Source: CAZJYC01 sp964550165
GTDB taxonomy: Bacteria; Acidobacteriota; Aminicenantia; Aminicenantales; Aminicenantaceae
Assembly (NCBI GenBank): GCA_964550165.1
Contig: CAZJYC010000017.1
Coordinates: 1-44,715, forward strand
DNA: 44,715 bases
Direction of reading: 5' to 3'
The notes under the pieces are model-generated. The model was given only the letters and a program-made list of their open reading frames with translations, did not search any database and was not told the origin of the DNA. A program made the translations under genes and the position numbers. This document shows, one piece after another, positions 24,645-32,607 of this stretch (within the stretch, counting starts at the first letter, position 1; each line of letters starts with the position of its first letter).

Positions 24645-26788
24645 ACAGAGATGAATACAAAGGCTTTAAAGATATAACTCCTTCTCTTCTCAACCGCAGG
24701 GAATTTCTTAAGCTTTTGGGTGGCGGAGTCATTGTCTTTTTCTCTATCGACGCTGCAGCACTCCAGGAAGAAGCGCGGCGCAGAGGCTTCCGTCAAAGCC
24801 TGCCAACGGATTTTAACGCCTTCCTCAGGATAGGAGAGGATGGAAGGGTCACCTGCTTTACGGGAAAAATCGAGTTGGGTCAGGGCATCATAACTTCACT
24901 GGCCCAAATGTTAGCCGAAGAGCTTGATGTTCCCTTCATGTCCGTGGACATGCTCATGGGCGACACAGACCTCTGCCCCTGGGACATGGGAACTTTCGGC
25001 TCGAGGACAATCCGCTATTTCGGCCCTCCTCTAAGAGACGCTGCGGCAGAAGCCAAAGCTGTCCTGATAGAACTTGCCGCAGAACATCTTCGACTACCCA
25101 AGGAGCGGCTGGAAGCAAACCAAGGAGTCATCTCTGATAAAACTCAGCCCAAAAAACAGGTGACTTATGCTCAGCTAACCAAAGGAAAAAAAATCGAAAG
25201 GCATCTCGAGCAGAAAGCAACCCTTAAGCCCGTCTCTGAATTCACCATAGTTGGGAAACCCTTCTCAAGGACTGACGCTCTGGATAAGGTCACTGGCCAG
25301 GCAAAGTATGCCGGAGACATTCGGCTGCCTGGAATGCTCTATGCCAGGATTTTAAGGTCCCCTGCTCACGGAGCAAGATTGAAAAGTGTGGATATATCTG
25401 AAACGGAAAAAATGAAAGATGTTCGAATCGTCCGGGATGGCGACTTGATTGCTGTTCTCCATGAGCACCCTGACGAAGCAGAAAAAGCCCTGAAAAAAAT
25501 AAAAGCTCAATTCGATAAACCCGAAGCCAAAGTTGACGAGACAACAATTTACGAACATCTGCTCAGCGTCGCTCCAGAAGGAAAAAAAGTCGCCCAGGCC
25601 GGAGATCTCAAGGCAGGAGAGCAGATATCCTCCCAGGTTTTTGAGGAAACTTACCTCAATGCCTATGTTGCCCATGCGCCGATCGAGCCCCACACGGCTG
25701 TGGCCAGCGTCGAAGGCGACAAGGCCACCGTCTGGGCTTCGACCCAGACACCCTTCAGGGCCAAAGATGAGATTGCCCAAGCCATAGGCTTTCCTTCCCA
25801 AAACGTGCGCGTCATCACGCCCTTTGTCGGCGGAGGATTTGGAGGAAAAACGAGAAACATTCAGGCTGTCGAAGCTGCACGCTTGGCCAAGCTCGCTAGC
25901 AGGACTGTCCAGGTTGCCTGGAGCCGCGCTGAAGAGTTTTTTTTCGACAGCTTCCGTCCTGCGGCTGTGGTTAAGATAAAATCAGGAATCAACGATTCAG
26001 GACAAATTGTCCTCTGGGACTACCAGGTTTATTTCGCGGGCGAAAGATGTTCCCAACAGTTCTACGAAATTCCCCACCACCGGACAGTTGTGGCCGGGGA
26101 ATGGATGGGCGCTGATTCCGCTCATCCTTTTGCCACAGGAGCCTGGCGGGCGCCCGCCTGCAACACGAATGTATTCGCCCGGGAATCTCAGATTGACATC
26201 ATGGCTTCCAAGGCGGGAATGGACTCTCTGGAATTCCGGTTGAAAAACTTGAATAACAAAAGGATGGAGCAGGTCCTCAAAGCCGCAGCAGAGAAATTTG
26301 GCTGGACGCCTTCTAAAGCGCCGAGCGGTCGAGGCTTTGGTGTTGCCTGCGCCGATTACCTGGGAACTTATGTGGCCGCTATGGCTGAGGTTGAAGTCGA
26401 TAAAGAAAGAGGGAATGTCCGGGTGAAGCGCGTGGTCTGCGCTCAGGATATGGGCCTGGTTATCAACCCGGAAGGAGCGAAGATGCAGATCGAAAGCTGC
26501 GTCACCATGGGCCTGGGTTATACCCTGACAGAAGAAATTCACTTCACAGGCGGCGAAATCAAAGACCTCAACTTCGATACTTATGAAATCCCCCGCTTTT
26601 CCTGGCTGCCAAAAATCGAGACAATCTTAATCGACGCCAAAGACGCGCCTGCTCTTGGAGGCGGAGAACCGGCCATCATCTGCACGGGCGCTGTTGTGGC
26701 CAATGCGATTCACGATGCCACAGGAGCGAGGTTGTTCCGGCTTCCCATGACTCCAGAGCGCATCAAAGAAAAGCTTGTTTCCGGTTAA
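24641..26788 (+). CDS. Tat-exported molybdopterin subunit (IorB-like)
   Basis: 715 residues from ATG 24641, overlapping the upstream gene by four bases. Twin-arginine signal LNRREFLKLLGGG (Arg19-Arg20). An N-terminal molybdopterin-binding segment (CFTGKIELGQGIITSLAQM, about 70-88) comes before the hammerhead domain, the rearranged order typical of IorB-like proteins. Later motifs are VGGGFGGK and the catalytic glutamate in LGGGEPA (Glu676). With the upstream subunit it forms a two-part periplasmic oxidoreductase. Substrate unknown; pairing with the PaoABC-like enzyme in one operon suggests related aldehydes or heterocycles. A terminator follows six bases after the stop. Confidence 0.92.
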   Translation: MNRDEYKGFKDITPSLLNRREFLKLLGGGVIVFFSIDAAALQEEARRRGFRQSLPTDFNAFLRIGEDGRVTCFTGKIELGQGIITSLAQMLAEELDVPFMSVDMLMGDTDLCPWDMGTFGSRTIRYFGPPLRDAAAEAKAVLIELAAEHLRLPKERLEANQGVISDKTQPKKQVTYAQLTKGKKIERHLEQKATLKPVSEFTIVGKPFSRTDALDKVTGQAKYAGDIRLPGMLYARILRSPAHGARLKSVDISETEKMKDVRIVRDGDLIAVLHEHPDEAEKALKKIKAQFDKPEAKVDETTIYEHLLSVAPEGKKVAQAGDLKAGEQISSQVFEETYLNAYVAHAPIEPHTAVASVEGDKATVWASTQTPFRAKDEIAQAIGFPSQNVRVITPFVGGGFGGKTRNIQAVEAARLAKLASRTVQVAWSRAEEFFFDSFRPAAVVKIKSGINDSGQIVLWDYQVYFAGERCSQQFYEIPHHRTVVAGEWMGADSAHPFATGAWRAPACNTNVFARESQIDIMASKAGMDSLEFRLKNLNNKRMEQVLKAAAEKFGWTPSKAPSGRGFGVACADYLGTYVAAMAEVEVDKERGNVRVKRVVCAQDMGLVINPEGAKMQIESCVTMGLGYTLTEEIHFTGGEIKDLNFDTYEIPRFSWLPKIETILIDAKDAPALGGGEPAIICTGAVVANAIHDATGARLFRLPMTPERIKEKLVSG

Positions 26789-26793
26789 ATTCT

Positions 26794-26815
26794 AAAAAGA
26801 GGAAAGCCTCTTTTT
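26794..26815 (+). terminator. Rho-independent terminator of the molybdenum hydroxylase operon
   Basis: AAAAAGAGG (26794-26802), loop AAAG, CCTCTTTTT (26807-26815): nine perfect pairs ending in a T run, directly after the stop at 26788. Confidence 0.8.
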
Positions 26816-26861
26816 GAATGAGGCAAAGGGAGCGAATTTTTAAACCGCCCTGCCTGAGTTA

Positions 26862-27006
26862 TCATTTCTTATTTCTCTTCAGTTCGCGACGATAATCCTC
26901 CGCGTCATCGATATCTCTAAGGATGCTGGAAATCTTGACCTCAGCCTCGAGTATGTCTTCAACGCGGCTGTAAACAAGCTGTCTGAGACCTAGACCGGGG
27001 TCAAGC
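26862..27006 (-). pseudogene. 3' fragment of a mocA-like gene (most decayed copy)
   Basis: Minus-strand translation gives LDPGLGLRQLVYS, then VEDILEAEVKISSILRDID and DAEDYRRELKRNKK before TGA. This equals the last 47 residues of the intact protein at 33831-34421 with scattered substitutions. Homology stops abruptly at about 27006. No start, no active site; a dead remnant. Confidence 0.85.
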
Positions 27007-27245
27007 CATTATATTAAGAGGTAAAAAGGCCAGGCAAAGTAGACGCAAATAGAAAAATCTACCTGATTGCTCGGCCTGATCCTTTTTATTATGCTCTGTA
27101 ATCCTCATGCCCCATAAAATATAACGGCCTTGTTGGAAACCGAAGACGATTTTTTCCGCATAAGCCTTTGTAGTGTCAGAAATAGAGAAGGAGAAACAGC
27201 GATACAGATAATGCTTTCCCCAGACTTGATGGGTTGCTCGGGGCA

Positions 27246-27559
27246 GTACTGAATCATCTTGAAAAAAAGTGAGAATGTCCGCCACGGCAGCCATGGAGAT
27301 ATCCACTGGGTGGAGGCGAAGATCATCGAACCATTACGATTGGGAAAATAGAGGCAGTCGCTGAGAAACTCAATTCAAGACCACGCATCATTCAGGTGTC
27401 TGAGTATGGATTTGAAAAAAAGCGATCAGATTCCTCAGCAAATATATCGTGAAAGAGACTTATGTGGACCGCAGGAGCAACTCATTTTTGAGGTCTGAAA
27501 CCGTCGTCATCTACAAAGATTATAAATTTTTCACGGTCGAGACCAACGTCAAGTACTAA
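27246..27559 (+). pseudogene. Frameshifted remnant of an unknown gene
   Basis: One frame reads SENVRHGSHGDIHWVEAK, then IIEPLRLGKIEAVAEKL and ends in EYGFEKK near 27420. The next frame continues with RFLSKYIVKETYVDRRSNSF, then VVIYKDYKFFTVETNVKY and a TAA at 27557-27559. The two halves look like one protein broken by a shift around 27420-27428. I do not recognise the family. No promoter or ribosome binding site. Confidence 0.5.
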
Positions 27560-27669
27560 TTTTATTATGTTTGCCGCGTTTGTTGTTCAATCAGGTTTGT
27601 TTACGCTCTCGGGATAATGGTACAAAGAAGAGGTGAATATTTATTCATTATACCTGGAGATAACCGGTT

Positions 27670-28026
27670 TTACCTGGACAACCAGCAGTTAGCACCTGCG
27701 GGCCCATCTATACGGGCGTTCAGGAGATATCGCCCCTGTACAAGGCCTACGCTCCGGATCAATTCAGCGAGGATTCGCCGCGCTGGGTCATCGATTTCGT
27801 GGAGAATTTGATGTACCTGAGGTGGCAGCAGGCCGTAAAAGACCTTCAAGCCCTGCGGGATCCCATGGAAGCAGCGTTTTTCAAGAATATGGAAGAAGTC
27901 GACGGAAAAGCCATCGACCTTTACAAAAAAGACCCAGAGCCGGGCAGAAAGTATTTGACGGATTCTACGAGATCGAATATGGAACCGGACTACCGTATCT
28001 TTGCTTATTCCCTGGCTTTACTTTGA
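27670..28026 (+). pseudogene. 3' fragment of a C69-family dipeptidase
   Basis: The frame reads GQPAVSTCGPIYTGVQEISP, then LYKAYAPDQFSEDSPRW, VIDFVENLMYLRWQQAVKDL and ALRDPMEAAFF, ending at a TGA in 28024-28026. This is the C-terminal third of PepD-like C69 dipeptidases (the NPAxST and SPLYK motifs and the LRWQ helix). The N-terminal nucleophilic cysteine half is missing, and the last residues diverge from the family. The end overlaps the convergent DUF202 gene by 22 bases. Confidence 0.75.
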
Positions 28027-28322
28027 TAATACCTGATCAAGCGGGCTTTTATCACGAAGTACCTGACGATTCCGATAAATACAAAAATAACGCTCAGGCC
28101 GAGGGATACATAGCCGATCCAGCGGATGTTTTCGAATCCGGTGAGCTGCAAAATGGCTATGCCGCCGAGGAGCATGTAGAGGGAAGTCCTGAGATAGGCT
28201 AGGAAGGTTCTTTCATTGGCCAGTTTTGTCCGCTCTAGAGCCAGATAATCCCGCAGGATGATCTCATCGCGGTTCTCGAAGATTTGTCCGAAGATTTTGA
28301 TTCTTTTGATGTTCTTAAACAT
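28005..28322 (-). CDS. DUF202 family small membrane protein
   Basis: 105 residues. The cytoplasmic N-terminal part contains LALERTKLANERTFLAYLRT (28-47), the DUF202 hallmark, followed by two membrane helices (about 47-63 and 70-90) and a basic tail. Function in the family is unknown. It starts 14 bp after the stop of the SLC13 permease gene on the same strand, so the two are probably co-transcribed. Confidence 0.88.
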   Translation of the reverse strand: MFKNIKRIKIFGQIFENRDEIILRDYLALERTKLANERTFLAYLRTSLYMLLGGIAILQLTGFENIRWIGYVSLGLSVIFVFIGIVRYFVIKARLIRYYQSKARE

Positions 28323-28336
28323 TCTTCACCATCTTT

Positions 28337-30106
28337 TCAGGCCGGCCAGAAAACCAGGATCAACGGCACGCCAATCAGCACAATCAGTATTTCCAGAGGC
28401 AGCCCCATACGCCAGTAATCACTGAACTGGTACCCTCCAGGCCCCATAATAAGGGTGTTTGCCTGGTGTCCGATGGGAGTCAAAAAAGCGCAGGACGCTC
28501 CCACGGCTATGGCCATCAGGAAGGGGTCCACAGAAACTCCCAGACTATGGGCTAAGCTGATGCCGATAGGTGCCATCAGAACCACGGTAGCCGCGTTGTT
28601 GATGATATCCGAGAGAAACATGGTTATGACCAGGATTAAGGTAACCACAGCCCACAAGGGAACCTGGCTGCCCAGGTGCCTAATTTGACCGGCGATAAAA
28701 TCGGCTCCACCCGAGGTTTTCATGGCCGTGCCTACGGGTATCAAGGCTCCCAACAGAACAATCACCGGCCAGTCAATGGTCGTATACATCTGTTTAAGGG
28801 GAAGCATGCCAGATAAGATCATGGCTGCAGCAGCCATGGCAAAAGCCACCTGCACGGGCAAAAGGCCGGTGACGACCAGGGCTATGGAAGCAGCAAAGAC
28901 GGCAAGGCTCAGGCTTATCTTTTTTTTATAACCGATGCGAAGGCCGCGCCGGGCAAGCGGAAGGCATCCCATGGTCGCGATGATGTCGTCGATCATGTGC
29001 ATCCTGCCCTGCAGCAGAAGCACGTCGCCTGCCCGGAAGGCGATTCGGTCAAGCCGATTGTGTATTTTTTTCCCCCGGCGTGCCACGGCCAGCAGGTTGA
29101 TGCCAAACCGGCTGCGCATCTTCATGCTGGAGGCCGTCTGCCCCACCAGCGGCGAATCGGCCATCACAATGGCCTCGCTGACCTCAATGTCCTTCGATCC
29201 TTTGGCATCCTTGCGGAATTGTTTGCCGCCGGCCAGTTCCAGCCCAGTATCGTTTAAAAAAGTCTTCATGGCTTCCGTATCCGTTTCCAGGATGATGATG
29301 TCTCCTTTTTGCAGTTCTTCACTCTCATCCGGAGCATGGATGCGTTTTCTGCGGCGGACAAGCCCCAGGATCTGGACGTCGGCTTTCGACATCTTTTTGA
29401 GTTCACCGAGAGTTGTTCCCTTCAGTTTGGAATCCTTCCCGAGTTTTACCTCGGTGATGTATTCGTTGATTTTGAAGAGGTCCTGCTCCGATTTTTCGGC
29501 TGACCGTTTGGGAAGAAACCGCCAGCCGATGAGGGAAATAAAGAGGATACCAGCTGCAGCCACGCCCACACCCACAGGGGAAAAATCAAACATACCGAAG
29601 GCTTCCCCAGTCTCATCGGCCCGGAAAGTGGCGATGATGATATTGGGAGGCGTGCCGATCAGAGTGGTCATACCGCCAAGTAGCGAGGCAAAGGCGATGG
29701 GCATGAGAACATAGGAGGGGGGATAGCCGCTCTGTCGGGCCATATGAACGGCTATGGGCATCATGATGGCCACAGCCCCTACGTTGTTCATAAAGGCTGA
29801 GGATACTGCTACCAGCGCTGATAAGGCAATGATTTGAAGGACCTTCTTTTGGCCGATCTTCATCACCCATTTCCCCAGAACATCAATGAGGCCAGAAAAA
29901 TCGAGGGCTTTTCCGATGATCAGAACAGCTGCGACCGTAATAACCGCGGGATGGCCGAAACCGGCGAAGGCCTCATCAGGGGGGATTATTCCCGCCAAAA
30001 CAAGCAGGAAAAGGGCTATTAGCGCCACAAAGTCGTGGCGTATCCGGCCCCAGGAAAAAAGCACAAGCGCCAGTAAAAGCGTGGAAAAAACAATGATTTG
30101 ATCCAT
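28337..30106 (-). CDS. SLC13/DASS-type permease with two RCK_C domains
   Basis: 589 residues. Hydrophobic helices at about 1-190 and 395-589 surround a soluble region (about 205-380) with two TrkA-C/RCK_C repeats (KLKGTTLGEL... and SPLVGQTASSM...). Two SNT-type signatures are visible, one in each half: MNNVGAVAIMMP and later IINNAATVVLMAP, with IGTPPN and TPIGHQANTLIMGPGGY. Such proteins import divalent anions such as sulfate or dicarboxylates with Na+. The RCK domains suggest gating by a small ligand. No ribosome binding site stands out. Confidence 0.9.
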   Translation of the reverse strand: MDQIIVFSTLLLALVLFSWGRIRHDFVALIALFLLVLAGIIPPDEAFAGFGHPAVITVAAVLIIGKALDFSGLIDVLGKWVMKIGQKKVLQIIALSALVAVSSAFMNNVGAVAIMMPIAVHMARQSGYPPSYVLMPIAFASLLGGMTTLIGTPPNIIIATFRADETGEAFGMFDFSPVGVGVAAAGILFISLIGWRFLPKRSAEKSEQDLFKINEYITEVKLGKDSKLKGTTLGELKKMSKADVQILGLVRRRKRIHAPDESEELQKGDIIILETDTEAMKTFLNDTGLELAGGKQFRKDAKGSKDIEVSEAIVMADSPLVGQTASSMKMRSRFGINLLAVARRGKKIHNRLDRIAFRAGDVLLLQGRMHMIDDIIATMGCLPLARRGLRIGYKKKISLSLAVFAASIALVVTGLLPVQVAFAMAAAAMILSGMLPLKQMYTTIDWPVIVLLGALIPVGTAMKTSGGADFIAGQIRHLGSQVPLWAVVTLILVITMFLSDIINNAATVVLMAPIGISLAHSLGVSVDPFLMAIAVGASCAFLTPIGHQANTLIMGPGGYQFSDYWRMGLPLEILIVLIGVPLILVFWPA

Positions 30107-30239
30107 CGGCTGAAATTAAGCTTTTTGTTTAACCTCTTGACCGTTCATTATACACCGTCCGCCTGCTCACACTAAACCACGCAAATTTTCCAGACTTCTT
30201 CCAAGGCTTAAACTAACCGAAATATAAGATAACATGATG

Positions 30240-30430
30240 ATGTGATGCACCTCCTCCGGAGGTTGTGATAGACTTCCAGGTGGAAGACTTTTCTTTTAGA
30301 AGGTGCACGAATGAATTATATGGATATTGACCCTCATAGGCAATACTCGCACATCACCTTGCTGGATGAGAACGGCGAAGTGCTCTAGTCAGGGAGATTG
30401 GCCAGCTTTCATCGGGGTATTGCCAGTTAA
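30240..30430 (+). mobile_element. IS110-family left-end relic: hairpins plus N-terminal codons of the transposase
   Basis: ATG 30311 opens a frame reading MNYMDIDPHRQYSHITLLDE, NGEVL, then a TAG, then SGRLASFHRGIA. This matches the start of IS110 DEDD recombinases (Y-x-GID-x-H-K, first catalytic Asp). Homology ends near 30430, close to the mocA fragment. Upstream lie the palindrome CCTCCGGAGG (30253-30262, extended as ACCTCC/GGAGGT) and CTTCC-aggt-GGAAG (30273-30286). In IS110 elements the 5' non-coding end encodes the bridge RNA, so these hairpins may be its relic. The assignment of the RNA is inference. Confidence 0.55.
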
Positions 30431-30453
30431 AAAAAGGGGCGCCCCCTCGACTG

Positions 30454-30829
30454 TCATCTTTTGATTTTCTTCAGTTCCTGACGATAATCCTCGGCGTTAT
30501 CTATGTCCCTGAGGATGCTGGCAGTCTTGACCTCAACCTCGAGTATGTCCTCGGCACTGCTGTAAACAAGCTGCCTGAGACCCAGGCTGGGGTCAAGCCT
30601 TTCTATCTCCTTCCGGTATCTGGCATCGATAAGAACAGGGTGGCCTCTCTCTTTTTTATAAACGGGCAAGACAATGCCTTTGCCCGTTTGCTTATATGCG
30701 CTAATAACTCTGTCGATGACAGCGAATGAGACCGAAGGCTGGTCGCCAAGCATGATCAGCACCACTTGGGCATTTTTTGGAATCGCTCGGAATCCGCGCT
30801 GGAAGGAGGAGAGCAACTCAATCCGTTTT
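30454..30829 (-). pseudogene. 5'-truncated mocA-like gene (second copy)
   Basis: 120 residues from LLSSFQRGF to the stop, over 90% the same by eye as residues 77-196 of the intact protein at 33831-34421. The nucleotide-binding N-terminus with the LAAG...RMG...K motif is absent and only a TTG is available as start, so the product cannot work as a nucleotidyltransferase. The junction lies close to the promoter of the divergent padR gene. Confidence 0.85.
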
Positions 30830-30875
30830 TAACTATCAAATAATAAATAAATTATCAAACAATCGTAAAAATCGC

Positions 30876-30911
30876 TTGACATAGCGTATATTATACGGTA
30901 TAGTTTTATAC
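30876..30911 (+). promoter_or_regulatory. padR promoter with two overlapping operator-like palindromes
   Basis: TTGACA (30876-30881), 17 bases, TATAGT (30899-30904): a near-consensus promoter. The spacer holds the perfect dyad CGTATA-t-TATACG (30885-30897). A second dyad GTATA-gttt-TATAC (30898-30911) covers the -10. Binding of PadR there would block RNA polymerase, so autoregulation is likely. Confidence 0.7.
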
Positions 30912-30975
30912 ACATTATAGTAAAATATACGGTTTCTGGAGTGAGAGGACACTATAACTCTTCAAAGGAGAACAC

Positions 30976-31317
30976 ATGACAGATCCTGAAATAGGCAGCC
31001 TCGAAACGGAGATGAACAGGGGATTCCTGCAAATCCTCGTCTTGGCTCTCCTCGAAAAAGAGATGTACGGCTATTCCATGGTCAAGCATATCGAGGGGCT
31101 GGGCTACAAAGTCGAGGAGAACACGCTCTATCCCCTGCTCCGCCGACTCGAGAAGAACGGCTGGATCGCGTCGAAGTGGAACCTCACCGAAGACAGGCCC
31201 CGCAAGTTCTACGTGATCACGGCGGAAGGCCGTGCCCTGCGCCACAACCTTCTCGACGTCTGGAAGAATCAAAACCGAATTCTTGAACATATCACGAAGG
31301 AGAACGCAAATGTCTAA
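30976..31317 (+). CDS. PadR-family transcriptional regulator
   Basis: 113 residues, ATG 30976 with AAGGAG five bases upstream. The winged helix shows the PadR signature: LEKEMYGYSMVKHIE, NTLYPLLRRLEKNGWI and RKFYVITAEG. PadR proteins are ligand-responsive repressors. It overlaps the downstream HAAS-domain gene by eight bases, a common pairing in which the regulator and a membrane protein form one operon. Its probable operators are the dyads in its own promoter at 30885-30911. Confidence 0.92.
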   Translation: MTDPEIGSLETEMNRGFLQILVLALLEKEMYGYSMVKHIEGLGYKVEENTLYPLLRRLEKNGWIASKWNLTEDRPRKFYVITAEGRALRHNLLDVWKNQNRILEHITKENANV

Positions 31318-32115
31318 CAAGCTCGAAACCTATCTCGAAGAAATAAGCCATTTTCTTTCCGGCAGGGCCGAACGGGAGGAAATCCTCTCGGAAGTCCGCA
31401 GCCACATCCTGGAGAAAGCCGCAGCGGAACACGGTGACACAACGGACGCTTCGCTCGAAAGAGTCATCGCCGCTTACGGCCCGCCGCGCAAGGTCACCGA
31501 GAGATATCTCGACGGCCATCCGATCATCGCCCCGGCCTACAAGCGCTACCTCTTCCGCTATACGACCTTCCTCTTCGCCATCCACGCCTTCCTGACCGTG
31601 GTCGCCGTCGTCTTCAAGAAGGATTTCGTCCTCTTCCCCTTCCTCTTCATGCCCCGGCTGGGCGTCATTGAGGCGGTCATGTATCTGCCGACCGCGTTCC
31701 TCGCCGACCTCGGCGTCGTCGCGCTCGTCCTCTACTTCATCACCCAGAGCGGAAAAGACGTCAAGCTTCCCTGGCCCAAGTTCGCCGTCGACCTCTCCCC
31801 TCTTCACGCCCGGCGCCAGGCAACGGATCTCGTTCATCGTCATCGCCATGTTTGCGACTTCGACGATCGCTCTCTTCATCAAGCTCATCACGCGGTCCCG
31901 CTGGGTGGTCGTGGGGGTCGAGCGTCGTTTCGCTCGCCTTGATCGGGCTTCTTCTCAGTCAGCCCTTCGACAACCTCTTCGCCGTAACCATCGCCGAGAG
32001 GCTGCTGCCGAAAATCAGGTTCGCGGTCAAGTTCAGCCTGCTTTTTATCGGGCTCATGATCACGGTCGACCTCGTCAAGAACCTGGTCGTGATTGGCCGC
32101 AGGAAGCTCAGATAA
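31310..32115 (+). pseudogene. HAAS-domain membrane protein with two frameshifts
   Basis: Starts at ATG 31310 (GAAGGAG upstream) inside the end of padR. Residues 1-70 are a HAAS/DUF1700-like domain (LEEISHFLSGRAEREEILSE, then SHILEKA and AYGPPRKVTERYL), followed by membrane helices. The first frame is good to KFAVDL at about 31790. Coding then continues one frame over (RISFIVIAMFATSTIALFIK) and from about 31913 in the third frame (VVSLALIGLLLSQPFDNL to the TAA near 32115). Both shifts are +1 and lie in homopolymers (CCCC at 31797-31800, GGGGG at 31913-31917), so real decay and sequencing error are both possible. Repaired, the protein would be about 268 residues. Confidence 0.75.
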
Positions 32116-32128
32116 ATAATTAATAATT

Positions 32129-32199
32129 GGAGACACAATACCAATTTCCCTTTTTTCTCCGGAGTGTCCGAGAAATTGTGGAATTGGTATTGTGTCCCC
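32129..32199. repeat. REP-like inverted repeat
   Basis: The left arm at 32129-32149 (GAGACACAATACCAATTTCC) and the right arm at 32180-32199 (GGAATTGGTATTGTGTCCCC) are nearly perfect inverted copies around a 30-base centre. This type is typical of REP elements tied to REP-associated tyrosine transposases. It cuts into the IS91 relic. Confidence 0.65.
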
Positions 32200-32205
32200 T
32201 TTTTC

Positions 32206-32470
32206 CAGCGAAAGGAGCGGACGGATCGTGTATTTTCCCGCCTTCTCCGCCTCTTTCCTGGTCTTGGCCCGGACCTTGCTGTGGACTGAGAAGCCAGAGT
32301 GGCGCCAGCCAGAGATCTTCCCCACCAGAGCCTGAGATGAGCTCCTGCCCGAGGAGAAGGGCGAAGACCTCGCGAGAAAAGAACTCGGCCAGGAGGCGGG
32401 CAAAATAGTGAAAGAGCACCCGGTAGAGGACGGTGCGTTTTGGATGTCGGAGACGATAGACTCCTGCCAT
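32206..32470 (-). pseudogene. IS91-family transposase relic (second copy)
   Basis: On the minus strand, ATG 32470 opens AGVYRLRHPKRTVLYRVLF and HYFARLLAEF, the N-terminus of the zinc-binding IS91-type transposase. It then jumps to FSREVFALLLGQELIS, so the zinc-binding and catalytic parts are deleted. After a shift by one frame it continues as VGKISGWRHSGFSVHSKVRA, KTRKEAEKAGKYTIRPL and LSLEKG, and stops at the REP-like hairpin. The same motif region is preserved at 2890-3095. Confidence 0.78.
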
Positions 32471-32607
32471 AGCAGGCTTCAGAGTTTCTCTCCTCTGGAA
32501 ACAATCAAAACTGACTTATGCCTCATCATCAAGAAAGCTAACAGAAGTTGACAGAGAAGAGCTGCTCGTGACAACCTTTGTTGTCAGGTCTTATGTCAGC
32601 TACTTTC

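Noticed and set aside
27001..27306. Minus-strand frame of 101 codons
   Set aside because: No ribosome binding site, no recognisable motif, and it overlaps two remnants read on the other strand or in other frames.
30240..30290. Rho-independent terminator from the hairpins before the IS110 frame
   Set aside because: Neither hairpin is followed directly by a convincing T tract, and the position just before a transposase start fits an element end better.
31292..31891. Long minus-strand frame of 199 codons across the HAAS gene
   Set aside because: Its product is rich in Glu, Asp and Gly without structure and is the antisense shadow of the HAAS gene.
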